Shown here: positions 27,409-36,843 of the stretch, piece by piece
Layout: each line of letters starts with the position of its first letter
Numbering within the stretch: the first letter of the stretch is position 1
From: Nitrobacteraceae bacterium AZCC 2146
GTDB taxonomy: Bacteria > Pseudomonadota > Alphaproteobacteria > Rhizobiales > Xanthobacteraceae
Assembly: GCA_036924855.1 (NCBI GenBank)
Contig: JBAGRP010000001.1
Coordinates: forward strand, 5,754,001-5,818,000
Direction of reading: 5' to 3'
DNA: 64,000 nt
Position numbers and translations under genes: made by a program
Notes under the pieces: model-generated
Database searches by the model: none
The model's input: the letters and a program-made list of their open reading frames with translations, nothing else
Told to the model about the DNA's origin: nothing

Positions 27409-28704
27409 TTAGCCGAGGCGGCGGGCTACCGTTTCCCGCGATCCTGAATCGGCCGGTTGGAGACTTTCGGCACCCAAATTCAGTCTGTGCCATGCATTTT
27501 GGCGGGAGCTCGCGTCGCCCGTGACCAGCGCCAATGCCGAAACCGGCTTGTTGAAACGCTCTTTCAGCGGAATCGGTCCGCAGACGATCATGTAAAAATC
27601 GTAGGGGTGTGGCCGCTCATTGGCCATCACGAACTGGAAGTGCACCCGGAAGAACTTCCAGCGGAAGCGATTGTAATGCTCCGGCCGGATGATCTCGCGG
27701 AATCGGACCGGGACGATGGTCGGATTGCGCTTGCTGGAACCTGGGTCGATGCCATGGCCAGTGACGGGATCGAACGGGAAGAAGTTCATCACGTCCTTGC
27801 GCGACTGGCAGTCGATCCAGTCGATCGACGGCTCGACCGCCAGCAGTCGCAGGTGCTCGCGAAAGCCCACAGCGGCCTTGTGAAAACCGACGATCGGCAT
27901 GTTGCCGCCGAGCGTCAACAGCACCACGCGGGGGCCGTGGCGACCCAGTTGGGGATCGAGTTCCAGCGCGCGGGCGAGGATCTCGGAACCGAGGAACGAG
28001 CCGGAGCTGTGGCCGACCAGTACGATTTCCTGGGCGTCGCTGGTTTGGGCGACCTCGACGAGATGCCGGGCAAACCGATCGATTCGGGCGTCCCAGTCCG
28101 GCCGCTGGCCGTGCGAAAACTGCCAGGTGAAGATGGTGTCGGACATCAGATAGAGCAGGTAGCTGAGGTGCTCGGTGGTTTTCAGCAGCGTGCCGAGCAC
28201 CGCGACGAACACCGCCACCGCGCCGCCGACGGCGAGAAAACCATGAATTCCCAGCGCCTGCAGTCCGATCCCGAACGCCCAGGCGATCCCCGCCGACCAG
28301 ATCGCCTCATTGAGCAGCAGGACATGCGGATAGCTGATGAAAGTGGCAAACCGCCAGTGCGCCGACCAGAACCGGCCCATGGTGCCGGAAAACACCAGCC
28401 GCCAATAAATCGCGATCGCGTAAGCCAAGGTGCGCCAGATCGGCCAGGCGAGATCGCGCTGGATCAGGTCTTCCCAGCGCAGGAAATCGTAATCGGTGCG
28501 GGTCTGCCAGCCGGCGCCCTTGGTTTCGATGGTCCAGGAAGCGGATTCGCCGTCGGGCGGGCCTTTCGGCCGGCTCACCGTGGTGGCGAGGTCGTACAAG
28601 CGGCCGAACTTGCGCAGTTCGGTGCGAAACATGCGGTAATACTGCGCGAGGCCCCGCGGATCGTATCCCTGCACGTAGATGACATGACGGTGCTGGACGC
28701 GCAC
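27409..28704 (-). CDS. Membrane-anchored serine-hydrolase-like protein (alpha/beta fold)
   Basis: A 431-residue protein beginning at a GTG (28704) that follows GGGGA at good spacing; the ORF can be read to 28755. The N-terminal part starts HVIYVQGYDPRG, then two or three hydrophobic helices lie near residues 150-200 (AWAFGIGLQALGIHGFLAVG). The nucleophile elbow VGHSSGSFLGSEIL is near residue 235. Conserved in this clade as a hypothetical esterase or lipase; nothing identifies the substrate. It separates xseB from dxs. Confidence 0.75.
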   Translation of the reverse strand: MRVQHRHVIYVQGYDPRGLAQYYRMFRTELRKFGRLYDLATTVSRPKGPPDGESASWTIETKGAGWQTRTDYDFLRWEDLIQRDLAWPIWRTLAYAIAIYWRLVFSGTMGRFWSAHWRFATFISYPHVLLLNEAIWSAGIAWAFGIGLQALGIHGFLAVGGAVAVFVAVLGTLLKTTEHLSYLLYLMSDTIFTWQFSHGQRPDWDARIDRFARHLVEVAQTSDAQEIVLVGHSSGSFLGSEILARALELDPQLGRHGPRVVLLTLGGNMPIVGFHKAAVGFREHLRLLAVEPSIDWIDCQSRKDVMNFFPFDPVTGHGIDPGSSKRNPTIVPVRFREIIRPEHYNRFRWKFFRVHFQFVMANERPHPYDFYMIVCGPIPLKERFNKPVSALALVTGDASSRQNAWHRLNLGAESLQPADSGSRETVARRLG

Positions 28705-28809
28705 GCTGGTTCCCCGGACTGACAGCGGACTATAGCAGGCCACGTCACGCGCCAAGCGCTAATTCGGCTTGCTTCTTTCCCGCCCCGAAGGGGAAGGGGT
28801 CGCTCTATC

Positions 28810-29061
28810 TCACTGAACGTCCAGCGGCTCCGTTCCGGTCACCTGGCCGTTGGAATCCGTGGTGATCTTGTCGACCCGGGCCTCGGCCTGGCGCAGCAAC
28901 TCGTCGCAGCGGCGCTTCAGGGCTTCGCCGCGCTCGTAGATGGCCACGGATTCTTCCAGCGGAACCTTGCCGTCCTCGAGCCGCTTCACGATCGTTTCGA
29001 GTTCTTCGATCGCACGCTCGAAGGTCAGCTTCTTGACGTCCGCATGATTGGTTTCGGCCAT
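28810..29061 (-). CDS. xseB: Exodeoxyribonuclease VII small subunit
   Basis: An 83-residue helical protein, the small subunit of ExoVII, which degrades single-stranded DNA to oligonucleotides. Signature: LTFERAIEELETIVKRLEDG, then VPLEESVAIYERGEALKRRC. ATG 29061 is chosen because the protein then starts MAETNHADVKK as in relatives; an earlier ATG at 29100 is possible. The large subunit gene is not nearby, which is usual in this group. Confidence 0.94.
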   Translation of the reverse strand: MAETNHADVKKLTFERAIEELETIVKRLEDGKVPLEESVAIYERGEALKRRCDELLRQAEARVDKITTDSNGQVTGTEPLDVQ

Positions 29062-29131
29062 ATCGCGTTCCTGATCGCGCTGGAGGGAGCGCTGATTCAA
29101 AATGATGTTTGAGGGCGGAGTGTGGCGGGAA

Positions 29132-30058
29132 TTATGCGCCCATCAGCGCGGTAACATGGGCTGCAACCGATTCTTTCAGGCCCTGCAGATCATAGCCACC
29201 CTCGAGCACCGAGACAATGCGGCCGCCGGCGCTCTTGTCGGCGACGTCCATCAGCTTGCGCGTCACCCAGCCGAAGTCCTCGGCGTCGAGATTGAGCGAC
29301 GCCAGGGGATCGCGGCGATGCGCGTCGAAGCCGGCGGAGAGGATGATCAGTTCCGGCGAAAATTTCTGCAGCTGCGGCAGAATGACGTTCTCGAAGGCGG
29401 AGCGGAATTTGGTGCCGCCATCGCCATCGGCCAGCGGCGCGTTGACGATGGTGTCGTGCTCGCCGCGTTCGCCGGCCGCGCCGGTGCCGGGAAACAGTGG
29501 CATCTGGTGCGTTGAGCAATACATCACGGTGGGATCGGCCCAGAAGATGTCCTGGGTGCCGTTGCCGTGGTGGACGTCGAAATCGACCACCGCGGCGCGG
29601 GCGATGCCATAGGTGCGCTGCGCATGGCGCGCGGCGATGGCGGCATTGTCGAAGAAGCAGAAGCCCATCGGCTTGTTGATCTCGGCGTGATGGCCGGGCG
29701 GCCGGGTCGCGACAAAGGCGTTGGTCGTGCTGCCTTTCATCACCGCATCGGTGGCGGCCACCGCGCCGCCGACCCCGCGCATCACCGCTTCCCAGGTGCC
29801 GGGGGACATTGAGGTGTCGCCGTCGAGATAGACCAGGCCGCTCGATGGTGCGACGTGCCTGAGCTCGTCGATGTAATGGCCATCATGACAGAGGCCGACG
29901 ACGTCGAGGCTGCCCTCCGGCGCCTCGCCGCGCACCAGCGCCTTGAAGCGCTCCTCGCCGAGCACCTGTGCCACTGCGCGCAGCCGGTCGGAACGTTCGG
30001 GATGGCCGGGTGGTGTCGCGTGATCGAGGCACGCAGGATGCGTCAGCAGAAGCGTCAT
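29132..30058 (-). CDS. Histone deacetylase-like amidohydrolase (AcuC/HDAC family)
   Basis: Zinc-dependent deacetylase of 308 residues. The catalytic HH dyad is RPPGHHAE near residue 120, zinc ligands are in VDFDVHHGNGTQ, and SAGFDAHRRDPLA holds a further conserved Asp. Bacterial relatives deacetylate acetylated proteins, acetylpolyamines or small amides. It lies just upstream of xseB in the same direction, an arrangement repeated in related genomes. Confidence 0.92.
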   Translation of the reverse strand: MTLLLTHPACLDHATPPGHPERSDRLRAVAQVLGEERFKALVRGEAPEGSLDVVGLCHDGHYIDELRHVAPSSGLVYLDGDTSMSPGTWEAVMRGVGGAVAATDAVMKGSTTNAFVATRPPGHHAEINKPMGFCFFDNAAIAARHAQRTYGIARAAVVDFDVHHGNGTQDIFWADPTVMYCSTHQMPLFPGTGAAGERGEHDTIVNAPLADGDGGTKFRSAFENVILPQLQKFSPELIILSAGFDAHRRDPLASLNLDAEDFGWVTRKLMDVADKSAGGRIVSVLEGGYDLQGLKESVAAHVTALMGA

Positions 30059-30675
30059 GCAAGGAATCCGGGCGCGGAAACGGCGCGGTGAAGATGGAGA
30101 GATAACTTAGTTGCTAAAGCCGGGTTCCGAAAGGGCTGCGCGCAGGAGTCCGTGGGCCTCGTTCCCCGGATGCCGTGCAACGCGCCGCCTTTCTTCACCC
30201 TCTCCTGGAGGGGAGGGTCGATGCGAGCGCCAGCGAGCATCGGGGTGGGGTGAATGTTGTGAATGTTCAGCCGTTGACTTTGTCGCTGTCACCCCACCCC
30301 GGCCCGCATCACGCTTCGCGTGCGGCACGCCGACCCTCCGCGCCTGACGCTGCCGCGTCCACCGCCACCCGCCCTGCATCCGTGACGATCGCGATACGCC
30401 CCTCTCAGTGGAACAGGATGTGCGGACTATAACCCGTTTAGGATTATTATCAAAGGGGGTGAATATTTTTTCCACATCAATCCTCGTCATTCCCCGGCGC
30501 GCCAATTGGCGCGCCTGAGGGCGCGAGCAGCGCCAGCTGCGAGCGAGCCCGGAATCCATACGCCCGATGGTGGTTATGGATTCCGGGCCCGCGCAAGAGC
30601 GCGTCCCGGAATGACAAAGGAGAGGGCAATGAATCCCGGATGGCGCTTCGCTCCGTCCGGGCTACGGATTTCAGC
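30059..30675. other. Intergenic region with two palindromic repeat blocks
   Basis: A 617-base gap. Block one (about 30,180-30,345) has TCACCCTCTCCTGGAGGGG and CACCCCACCCCGGCCCGCATC stretches. Block two (about 30,484-30,615) has opposed arms CGTCATTCCCCGGCGCG and CGCGTCCCGGAATGAC around paired GGAATCCATA/TATGGATTCC. An AT-rich strip at 30,430-30,475 is the best place for a promoter. I see no coding sequence. Confidence 0.6.
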
Positions 30676-32343
30676 TCAATTCACCCTGATAATCCGATCC
30701 AGCAGCGCCGGCGCCACCGGGCTGTTGGCACCGAAATACGCATTCAGTGCATCGACGTCGTAGACGCCGACCTGCGGCGCGGTGCCGTCTTTCAGCGCGG
30801 TAAAGCCATCGCCGCCGACGGAGAGAAACGCATTGACCGTGACGCGGTAGGACGCTGTGGGATCGATGCGCTTTCCGCCGAGCATCATGCGCTCCGGCAG
30901 CACGCGTTCGCCGAATGCCGCGGCATTGTCCCAGGCGTAGCTGAAATTCTTCGATACCTGCAGAATCCGTGGCCGTTTCGGATCGAGCCACTGCTGTTCC
31001 AGTATCGCTTTGATCTGCGCGCCGGTCAGCGTCAGCGTCACCAGCTGATTGCGGAACGGCTGGCTGGCGAACACGTCGCCATAGCTGACGGAGCCGTCTG
31101 GTGTGCGGACGATATTGGCACGGATGCCGCCGGGATTGGTGACCGCGATCACCGCGCCGCCGGTGCTCTCGGCGGATGTCGCGGCCAGATGCGCATCGGC
31201 GATGATGTCGCCGAGCGGGCTTTCGCCGGCATCATTGGGCACCCGCGACAATGTTTCGGTGATGGAGCCCGCCGGGCGATTGGCGATCGGCGCGGCGACC
31301 TTGTCATAGGCCGCGAGCAGGGCTGTCTGCGCGGGATCGGCGGCATAGGTGGCGGTGCGGACGATGAGGTTGTTGGCCTTGGCGCTAATGACGTCCCGCG
31401 TATTGCGATCGAGCTTGAGGTCGATGGCGGTGACGATGGTGCCGTATTTGTCGCCGGAGGTGACGAGCCGGCCATCGATCTCGCAGGTATAGGCGCGATG
31501 GGTATGGCCGCTGACCACGACATCCACGGCCTTGTCGAATTTTTTCACGATATCGACGATCGGCCCGGAAATGCCCGGGCATTCATTGTAGTCGCCGGTC
31601 GGCAATCCGCCTTCGTGGATCAGCACCACGATGGCTTCGACGCCACGCGCCTTCAATTCCGGCACCAGCGCATTCACGGTCTCGGCCTCGTCCTTGAACT
31701 CAAGACCGGCCACGCCGGGCGGCGAGACCAGGCCGGGCGTGCCCTTCAGCGTCAGGCCGATGAAGGCGACGGGAATGCCATCGAACGTCTTGATCTCGTA
31801 AGGCGGCAGCACCGGCTGGCCGGTCCTGGTCTCGATGGTGCTGGCAGCGAGATAATGAAACGTCGCGCCGGCAAACGGATGCGGGCCCTGGCATTTGTCG
31901 GTGGGGTGGCAGCCGCCATTCTGCATCCGCAGCAGCTCATCCTTGCCCTCGTCGAATTCGTGATTGCCGACCGAGGCGATCTCCAGCCCCATCATTGACA
32001 GGGATTCGATGGTCGGCTCGTCGTGAAACATGGCCGACAAAAACGGGCTGGCGCCGATCAGGTCGCCGGCCGCGACGAAGACGCTGTTGGGCTTGCCGGC
32101 GCGGAGCTGCCTGACCAGGGTGGCCATATGCGCGGCGCCGCCGGCGGGCACGACGATCTTCTTCGTCTTGTCGGTGGGATCATCGATCGCGATGCCGCCC
32201 GGCGGCGGCCGCAGATTGCCGTGGAAATCGTTGATGGCGAGAACGGTGACATCGACAGGGGATGTCGGTTGCGCGTTGACGCGTGCGCCGGCGCAGCCCA
32301 GCAGCAGCGTGGCGGCGACAATCGTGAGGCGGAGTTTGATCAT
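30676..32343 (-). CDS. Exported 5'-nucleotidase / 2',3'-cyclic phosphodiesterase-like metallophosphatase
   Basis: Periplasmic two-domain enzyme of 555 residues. The N-terminal hydrophobic signal ends in LLLGCAG, a plausible lipobox, though an ordinary cleavage after NAQ is also possible. The calcineurin-like metal sites are LAINDFHGNL, AAGDLIGASP, SVGNHEFDEG and SGHTHRAY. The C-terminal nucleotide-binding domain has VTNPGGIRANI and FLSVGGDGFTALKDG. It releases phosphate from extracellular nucleotides. Confidence 0.92.
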   Translation of the reverse strand: MIKLRLTIVAATLLLGCAGARVNAQPTSPVDVTVLAINDFHGNLRPPPGGIAIDDPTDKTKKIVVPAGGAAHMATLVRQLRAGKPNSVFVAAGDLIGASPFLSAMFHDEPTIESLSMMGLEIASVGNHEFDEGKDELLRMQNGGCHPTDKCQGPHPFAGATFHYLAASTIETRTGQPVLPPYEIKTFDGIPVAFIGLTLKGTPGLVSPPGVAGLEFKDEAETVNALVPELKARGVEAIVVLIHEGGLPTGDYNECPGISGPIVDIVKKFDKAVDVVVSGHTHRAYTCEIDGRLVTSGDKYGTIVTAIDLKLDRNTRDVISAKANNLIVRTATYAADPAQTALLAAYDKVAAPIANRPAGSITETLSRVPNDAGESPLGDIIADAHLAATSAESTGGAVIAVTNPGGIRANIVRTPDGSVSYGDVFASQPFRNQLVTLTLTGAQIKAILEQQWLDPKRPRILQVSKNFSYAWDNAAAFGERVLPERMMLGGKRIDPTASYRVTVNAFLSVGGDGFTALKDGTAPQVGVYDVDALNAYFGANSPVAPALLDRIIRVN

Positions 32344-32367
32344 GCGGTCTTATATAGCGCCTCAGTA

Positions 32368-33129
32368 TTACGCCTTCTTGCGCGAAAAGAACGCTTTGAA
32401 GGCCGCGATCGCTTCCTTCGATTTCATCCGTTCGCCGAACAGATGGCCTTCCTGATCGATCCGGCGGGTCAGGTCTTCCGGCGGCAGCTTCAGAAGCTTG
32501 CGCGAGATCGCCACCGCTTCCGCCGGAAGCTCGCAGATTTCGCGCGCCACCTTGCGGGCCTCGGCCTCGGTATGGCCGGGCGCCACCACCACATTGACGA
32601 AGCCGGCCTCGCGGGCTTCTTCCGCCGTCACCTTGCGGCCCATCACCAGGGTGGAGAAGGCGCGTTGGTGGCCCATGGTGCGCGGCATCAGCAGGCTGGA
32701 AGCGGCTTCCGGCACCAGGCCGAGATGGATGAACGGCGTCGAGAAGGTCGCGGTGGTCGAGGCCAGCACATAGTCGCAGTGAAACAGCATGGTGGTGCCG
32801 ATGCCGATCGCGATGCCATCCACCGCGGCGATGATCGGCTTGGTGTTCTGCGCGAGCGAATACAGGAACTTCACGGCATTCGACGCGCGTGGGGACTCCG
32901 CCTTTTCGGCGCTGTCCTTCAGAAAATCCTCGAGATCGTTACCGGCGGTGAAGACGCCGGAGCCGCCGGTGATGATGATGCAGCGGATCGCCGGATTGTT
33001 CTGCGCGGTGTCGATCGCCTCGCTCATGGCGCGATACATGTCCTGCGTCACCGCGTTCTTTTTTTCCGGCCGTCGCAGCGTGATCACGCGGGTGGCGTCT
33101 TCGTCGGTAACGATCAGGTGCCCGGTCAT
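32368..33129 (-). CDS. Enoyl-CoA hydratase/isomerase family protein
   Basis: Crotonase-fold enzyme of 253 residues from the ATG at 33129, which follows AAGGACA. Oxyanion-hole segments are FTAGNDLEDFL near residue 60 and the IAAVDGIAIGIGTTMLFHCD helix; the second catalytic position is in PEAASSLLMPR. The ending SRKKA is not a peroxisomal or sorting signal in bacteria. The acyl-CoA dehydrogenase gene lies 127 bases upstream on the same strand, so the two probably serve consecutive beta-oxidation-like steps. Confidence 0.9.
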   Translation of the reverse strand: MTGHLIVTDEDATRVITLRRPEKKNAVTQDMYRAMSEAIDTAQNNPAIRCIIITGGSGVFTAGNDLEDFLKDSAEKAESPRASNAVKFLYSLAQNTKPIIAAVDGIAIGIGTTMLFHCDYVLASTTATFSTPFIHLGLVPEAASSLLMPRTMGHQRAFSTLVMGRKVTAEEAREAGFVNVVVAPGHTEAEARKVAREICELPAEAVAISRKLLKLPPEDLTRRIDQEGHLFGERMKSKEAIAAFKAFFSRKKA

Positions 33130-33256
33130 TTTTTGTCCTTGCAAAGCCGCGTAGGCGCGACTGGCGCGTTTCCCTCGCACACACTACATCATCCCGGCAC
33201 GACGGGGCGAGGGGGCGCACGGCCGTCGCCCAGCGTTTATTTGAACGGATCGAACT

Positions 33257-35041
33257 CTACGCCAGCAACACCGCGTCGGAAGACATCACCGAATCCGCGC
33301 TGTCGATCACCGTGCGCTCCAGCGATCCGGCTTGCACCGAGATGTTCTCGGCGAAGAATCGCGCCAGCGTGACATAGCGCTGCGGATCGCCGTGGCTGTC
33401 GCCGAGATCGCGCGCGGCCAGGGCTTCGCCGGCCAGCATGCAGCCGCCGAGCGTCGATCCGAACAGCCGCAGATACGGCGTGGCACCGGCGAGCGCATCG
33501 TTCGGCGCCGAACTCATGCGTTCGAGCAGCCATTTGCTGCTGCGCTCGAGTGCGCCCAACGCATCGCGCAGCTTGGCGCTGGTGGTGCCGAATGCCGGAT
33601 CGTTGGAGGCTTCGACACGCGTGACGATGCCCGCCAATTCATCGAGCAGCGCCCACACCGACGCGCCGCCATTGGCCGCGAGCTTGCGCGTGACGAGATC
33701 GATCGACTGGATGCCGTTGGTGCCTTCATAGATCGCGGTGATGCGTGCGTCGCGATAGTGCTGCGCCGCGCCGGTCTCCTCGATGAATCCCATGCCGCCG
33801 TGGATCTGCACGCCGAGCGAAGTTACCTCGTTGCCGATGTCGGTGGAAAACGCTTTGGCAATAGGGGTCAGCAGCGCACCGCGGGCTGCGGCATCCGCAC
33901 GGGCCTTCGCGTCGGTGCTGCGTGCGGCGATATCAAGCGCCACGGCCGTCGCGTAGCAGATCGTGCGGGCGGCGGCGGTGAGTGCGCGCATCTGCATCAG
34001 CATGCGCTTGACGTCGGGATGCACGATGATGGCATCCATGCCGTCGCCGCTCTTGCCGAGCGCACGGCCCTGCTTGCGCTCCTGCGCAAAGGACAATGCC
34101 TGCTGATAGGCGCGATCGGCGATGCCGACGCCTTCGAGGCCGACACTGACGCGAGCCTGATTCATCATGGTAAACATGCATAGCATGCCGCGATTTTCCT
34201 CGCCGATCAGGTAGCCGATCGCGCCACCCTTGTCGCCCATGGTCATGGTGCAGGTCGGCGAAGCGTGCATGCCGAGCTTGTGCTCGACGCCGCTCGGATA
34301 GATATCGTTGCGCGCGCCGAGCGAGCCGTCGGCATTGACGAGGAATTTCGGAATCAGGAACAGCGAGATGCCCTTGGTGCCGGCGGGCGCATCGGGCAAT
34401 CGTGCGAGCACGAAATGCACGATGTTGTCGGTCATGTCGTGGTCGCCATAGGTAATGAAGATCTTGGTGCCGGTGATGCGGTAGCTGCCATCGGGTGCGC
34501 GCTCCGCCCGGGTGCGCAGCGCGCCGACATCGGAGCCGGCCTGCGGTTCGGTCAGTTGCATGGTGCCGGTCCATTCGCCGGACACCAGCTTCTCGAGATA
34601 GATGCTTTTCAATTCGTCGCTGCCATGGGCATCGAGCGCCTCGATCGCGCTCAGCGTCAGCAGCGGGCAGAGCCCGAAGGCGATGTTCGAGGCGCTCCAG
34701 ATTTCCGTGCAGGCGGCGTTGATCGCCAGTGGCAGGCCCTGGCCGCCAAACGCTTCGGGACCGGACACCGCGTTCCAGCCGGCCGCGGTCCAGCGCCGAT
34801 AGGCGTCCGGCCAGCCCGGCGCCGTCGTCACCCGGCCAGCCTCGAGCCTGATACCGTTCTTGTCGCCAATGCGGTTCAGCGGCGCCAGCACGTCGGTGGC
34901 AAAGCGCCCGGCCTCCTCCAGCACGGCGGCAGTGATGTCGCCGTCAAAACCGCCGTAATGGCCAGCTTTCACCGCGGCCTGCAGCCCCGCACCATGATTG
35001 AGGGCCAGCAGCATGTCGTTGATGGGCGCACGGTAGGTCAT
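33257..35041 (-). CDS. Acyl-CoA dehydrogenase, DmdC-like long form
   Basis: Flavoprotein of 594 residues. Motifs are MQLTEPQAGSDVGALRTRA, TKIFITYGDHD, and IHGGMGFIEETGAAQHYRDARITAIYEGTN in its usual late position. The length and the N-terminal YRAPINDMLLALNHG are typical of the branch that includes 3-methylmercaptopropionyl-CoA dehydrogenase (DmdC), but many members have other acyl-CoA substrates. It precedes the enoyl-CoA hydratase in an apparent two-gene operon. It is the last chromosomal gene before the tRNA-Gln locus. Confidence 0.92.
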   Translation of the reverse strand: MTYRAPINDMLLALNHGAGLQAAVKAGHYGGFDGDITAAVLEEAGRFATDVLAPLNRIGDKNGIRLEAGRVTTAPGWPDAYRRWTAAGWNAVSGPEAFGGQGLPLAINAACTEIWSASNIAFGLCPLLTLSAIEALDAHGSDELKSIYLEKLVSGEWTGTMQLTEPQAGSDVGALRTRAERAPDGSYRITGTKIFITYGDHDMTDNIVHFVLARLPDAPAGTKGISLFLIPKFLVNADGSLGARNDIYPSGVEHKLGMHASPTCTMTMGDKGGAIGYLIGEENRGMLCMFTMMNQARVSVGLEGVGIADRAYQQALSFAQERKQGRALGKSGDGMDAIIVHPDVKRMLMQMRALTAAARTICYATAVALDIAARSTDAKARADAAARGALLTPIAKAFSTDIGNEVTSLGVQIHGGMGFIEETGAAQHYRDARITAIYEGTNGIQSIDLVTRKLAANGGASVWALLDELAGIVTRVEASNDPAFGTTSAKLRDALGALERSSKWLLERMSSAPNDALAGATPYLRLFGSTLGGCMLAGEALAARDLGDSHGDPQRYVTLARFFAENISVQAGSLERTVIDSADSVMSSDAVLLA

Positions 35042-35240
35042 GGTCGGATCTCGTTTGCAGGAGTGGAGCCGTTGTATGCCGTATTCCCACGAAACGGGGC
35101 GGCTCTCAACACTCCAAAGGGCGAATTCGGCAGCCGGAACAATGCCCGTGTGGTGGTTGAAATGACGGAAATCTCTCTATAGACCGGCGTGGCCAGAGGA
35201 ATCCGCGGGGGCTCGCCCCGCCGCGTTCCGCCGGGTCCGT

Positions 35241-35315
35241 TGGGGCGTCGCCAAGTGGTAAGGCAGGGGATTTTGATTCCCCCATGCGGAGGTTCGAATC
35301 CTCCCGCCCCAGCCA
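35241..35315 (+). tRNA. tRNA-Gln (UUG)
   Basis: A full cloverleaf: acceptor stem TGGGGCG/CGCCCCA, D-arm GCCAAGTGGTAAGGC, anticodon stem GGGGA/TCCCC around the loop TTTTGAT with anticodon TTG, T-arm GGAGG-TTCGAAT-CCTCC, then G and encoded CCA. The 3' end lies 18 bases from the stop of an integrase gene, so the tRNA is the insertion site of the island. Confidence 0.97.
35289..35315. other. Probable attL core: 3' end of tRNA-Gln
   Basis: Tyrosine integrases of islands recombine within the T-arm and acceptor end of a tRNA gene and leave a direct repeat of that segment at the far edge. The integrase gene abuts this end. I found no second copy of the T-arm/acceptor end in the remaining 28 kb, so attR is expected beyond the window. 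The exact crossover is inferred. Confidence 0.5.
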
Positions 35316-35332
35316 AGTTTTAGCGAGCGATT

Positions 35333-36601
35333 TCAAGCCTTTCGCGACTTAGCGCCGTTTTCATTCTGAACAGCGTTTTCCTGCTCATTCTGAACAACTG
35401 TTGACGGTTCGTTCGCCAGCTTGTGTGCGTGCCGCTTGCGGGTCGCCGACAACGCCCGTTTCAGATTGCGCTTCGCGTATCGTTCATATGACTGCTGCGT
35501 CCGGTGGGCCGACAGTGCGCGGCCCTGGCCGTCTGTCAGCTCAGCCTCTTCCAGCTCAGTCATGCCGCCGTGCCGGCACGCGTCCAGCGTGAAGTGCGCA
35601 GGCAGCTTCAGCTTCTTGCGCATGCGTTGCACGATGTGCTGCACCGAGCTTTGTGCGAATGGCTTCGACTTGCCCGGCGAGACCTCTCGAAGGATCATCG
35701 GCAATCCGCGGCGCGGTAGCTTTGCCAGCACCTCTTCGGCTTCTTCGTAAAACCGGACAGTCCTCTCCGGGGTAACCTCTTCGAGCGGATGCAGAACAAT
35801 CGCACCGGTCTTGTGATGGAGGATCCGGATAACGCTCGGCGCCGAGGGTGCGCGGTAATCCGACCACTTGATATGGCCCGCCACGACGTTTTCCGGGCGC
35901 TGGAGCCATTCGAAGCAGATCACGGCAGCGGCAGCCACTTCGACCTCGTCGTGCTCGATGCAGCCGTGCGCGAACGCGTAGACTTGATCGCGCGTCACGT
36001 CGGGTTTGGTGGCGATGATGCGCATCTTCATCGTGACGCCCGCCCAAGGATTCGGCACCGCCTTGTCGAACTCGTCCGGATACAGCCGATGCACGACGCG
36101 CCATGCCTTCCGGCAGAGCACTACCGCTTTCTCGGCCTGCCGCAAGCGCTCGCCTTTCTCTCCGATCGTGAATTTGTCGTAGAGCTTATCGGCGCCGCGA
36201 GGTGTCACGGACTTGATCGACTTCGAGCCGACCCGGTCCCCGGATTTCGTCTTTGTCTCGACGATCATCCGCATGACTTTTTCATACCCCCTGCGCGAGT
36301 TCAGGCCGACTTTCTCAAGATAGGCTTTGGAGCGCTTGTATTCACGAAACAACCAATCGATCGAACCGATCTTAGGCGCGCGTTCGCCAACCACCTCGAC
36401 GCCATTGCGGGCATCGGTCCATTCGTCGACGAGGCCGTTCAGGGTCTCGGCGCGCTCTTTCATCTTTGCGAAGTCGGTGCCGAGCGGTTCATTCGGTACT
36501 TCGCATCCAGACTCTCGATAGCGCGTGGGAACGTTGAAGTAGAAAGCCAGCTCGCCGCTCTTCAAACGCTTGGGGATGACATAGCGCGGCAGCTCGACCA
36601 T
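35333..36601 (-). CDS. Tyrosine-recombinase integrase of a tRNA-Gln island
   Basis: Site-specific recombinase of 422 residues. The ATG at 36601 follows GAGGAACTGTG and gives the natural start MVELPRYVIPKRL; the ORF continues upstream only as overlap with the excisionase-like gene. The core-binding domain spans about residues 80-200. The catalytic set is visible as R in EWLQRPENV, H-x-x-R in the LDACRHGGMTE/ALSAHRTQQ region, and Y in SYERYAKRNL. A charged tail ends in QNENGAKSRKA. It points toward the tRNA, the usual island layout. Confidence 0.92.
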   Translation of the reverse strand: MVELPRYVIPKRLKSGELAFYFNVPTRYRESGCEVPNEPLGTDFAKMKERAETLNGLVDEWTDARNGVEVVGERAPKIGSIDWLFREYKRSKAYLEKVGLNSRRGYEKVMRMIVETKTKSGDRVGSKSIKSVTPRGADKLYDKFTIGEKGERLRQAEKAVVLCRKAWRVVHRLYPDEFDKAVPNPWAGVTMKMRIIATKPDVTRDQVYAFAHGCIEHDEVEVAAAAVICFEWLQRPENVVAGHIKWSDYRAPSAPSVIRILHHKTGAIVLHPLEEVTPERTVRFYEEAEEVLAKLPRRGLPMILREVSPGKSKPFAQSSVQHIVQRMRKKLKLPAHFTLDACRHGGMTELEEAELTDGQGRALSAHRTQQSYERYAKRNLKRALSATRKRHAHKLANEPSTVVQNEQENAVQNENGAKSRKA

Positions 36602-36843
36602 CACAGTTCCTCTGCGATGTCGATGACCCGTGCCCGGTTTGGCGCGATTGCCCTGTCCAGATCGTCGATCAGCCATAACAGCCGGCGCCCTTCCTTCACC
36701 CGGGGGGGAGGATACTCCTTGCCGATCCGCTTTAGAAAGCCCTCGACGCTCGTTTCGCCTACGTAGCCTGCGGCGAGGTCCGCGGGCATCCGGCGGGGCC
36801 AAGAGCCGACCGGGATGGCAACGGGGCGGAGAGGGCGGCTCAT
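36601..36843 (-). CDS. Small excisionase-like DNA-binding protein
   Basis: An 80-residue protein whose stop codon overlaps the integrase start (ATGA). It has a short winged-helix-like pattern (PADLAAGYVGETSVEGFLKRI, then PPPRVKEGRRLLWLIDDLDRAI) as in AlpA/Xis-type directionality factors. Such proteins bias the integrase toward excision and are commonly encoded directly upstream of it. The family call rests on size, pattern and position. Confidence 0.7.
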   Translation of the reverse strand: MSRPLRPVAIPVGSWPRRMPADLAAGYVGETSVEGFLKRIGKEYPPPRVKEGRRLLWLIDDLDRAIAPNRARVIDIAEEL

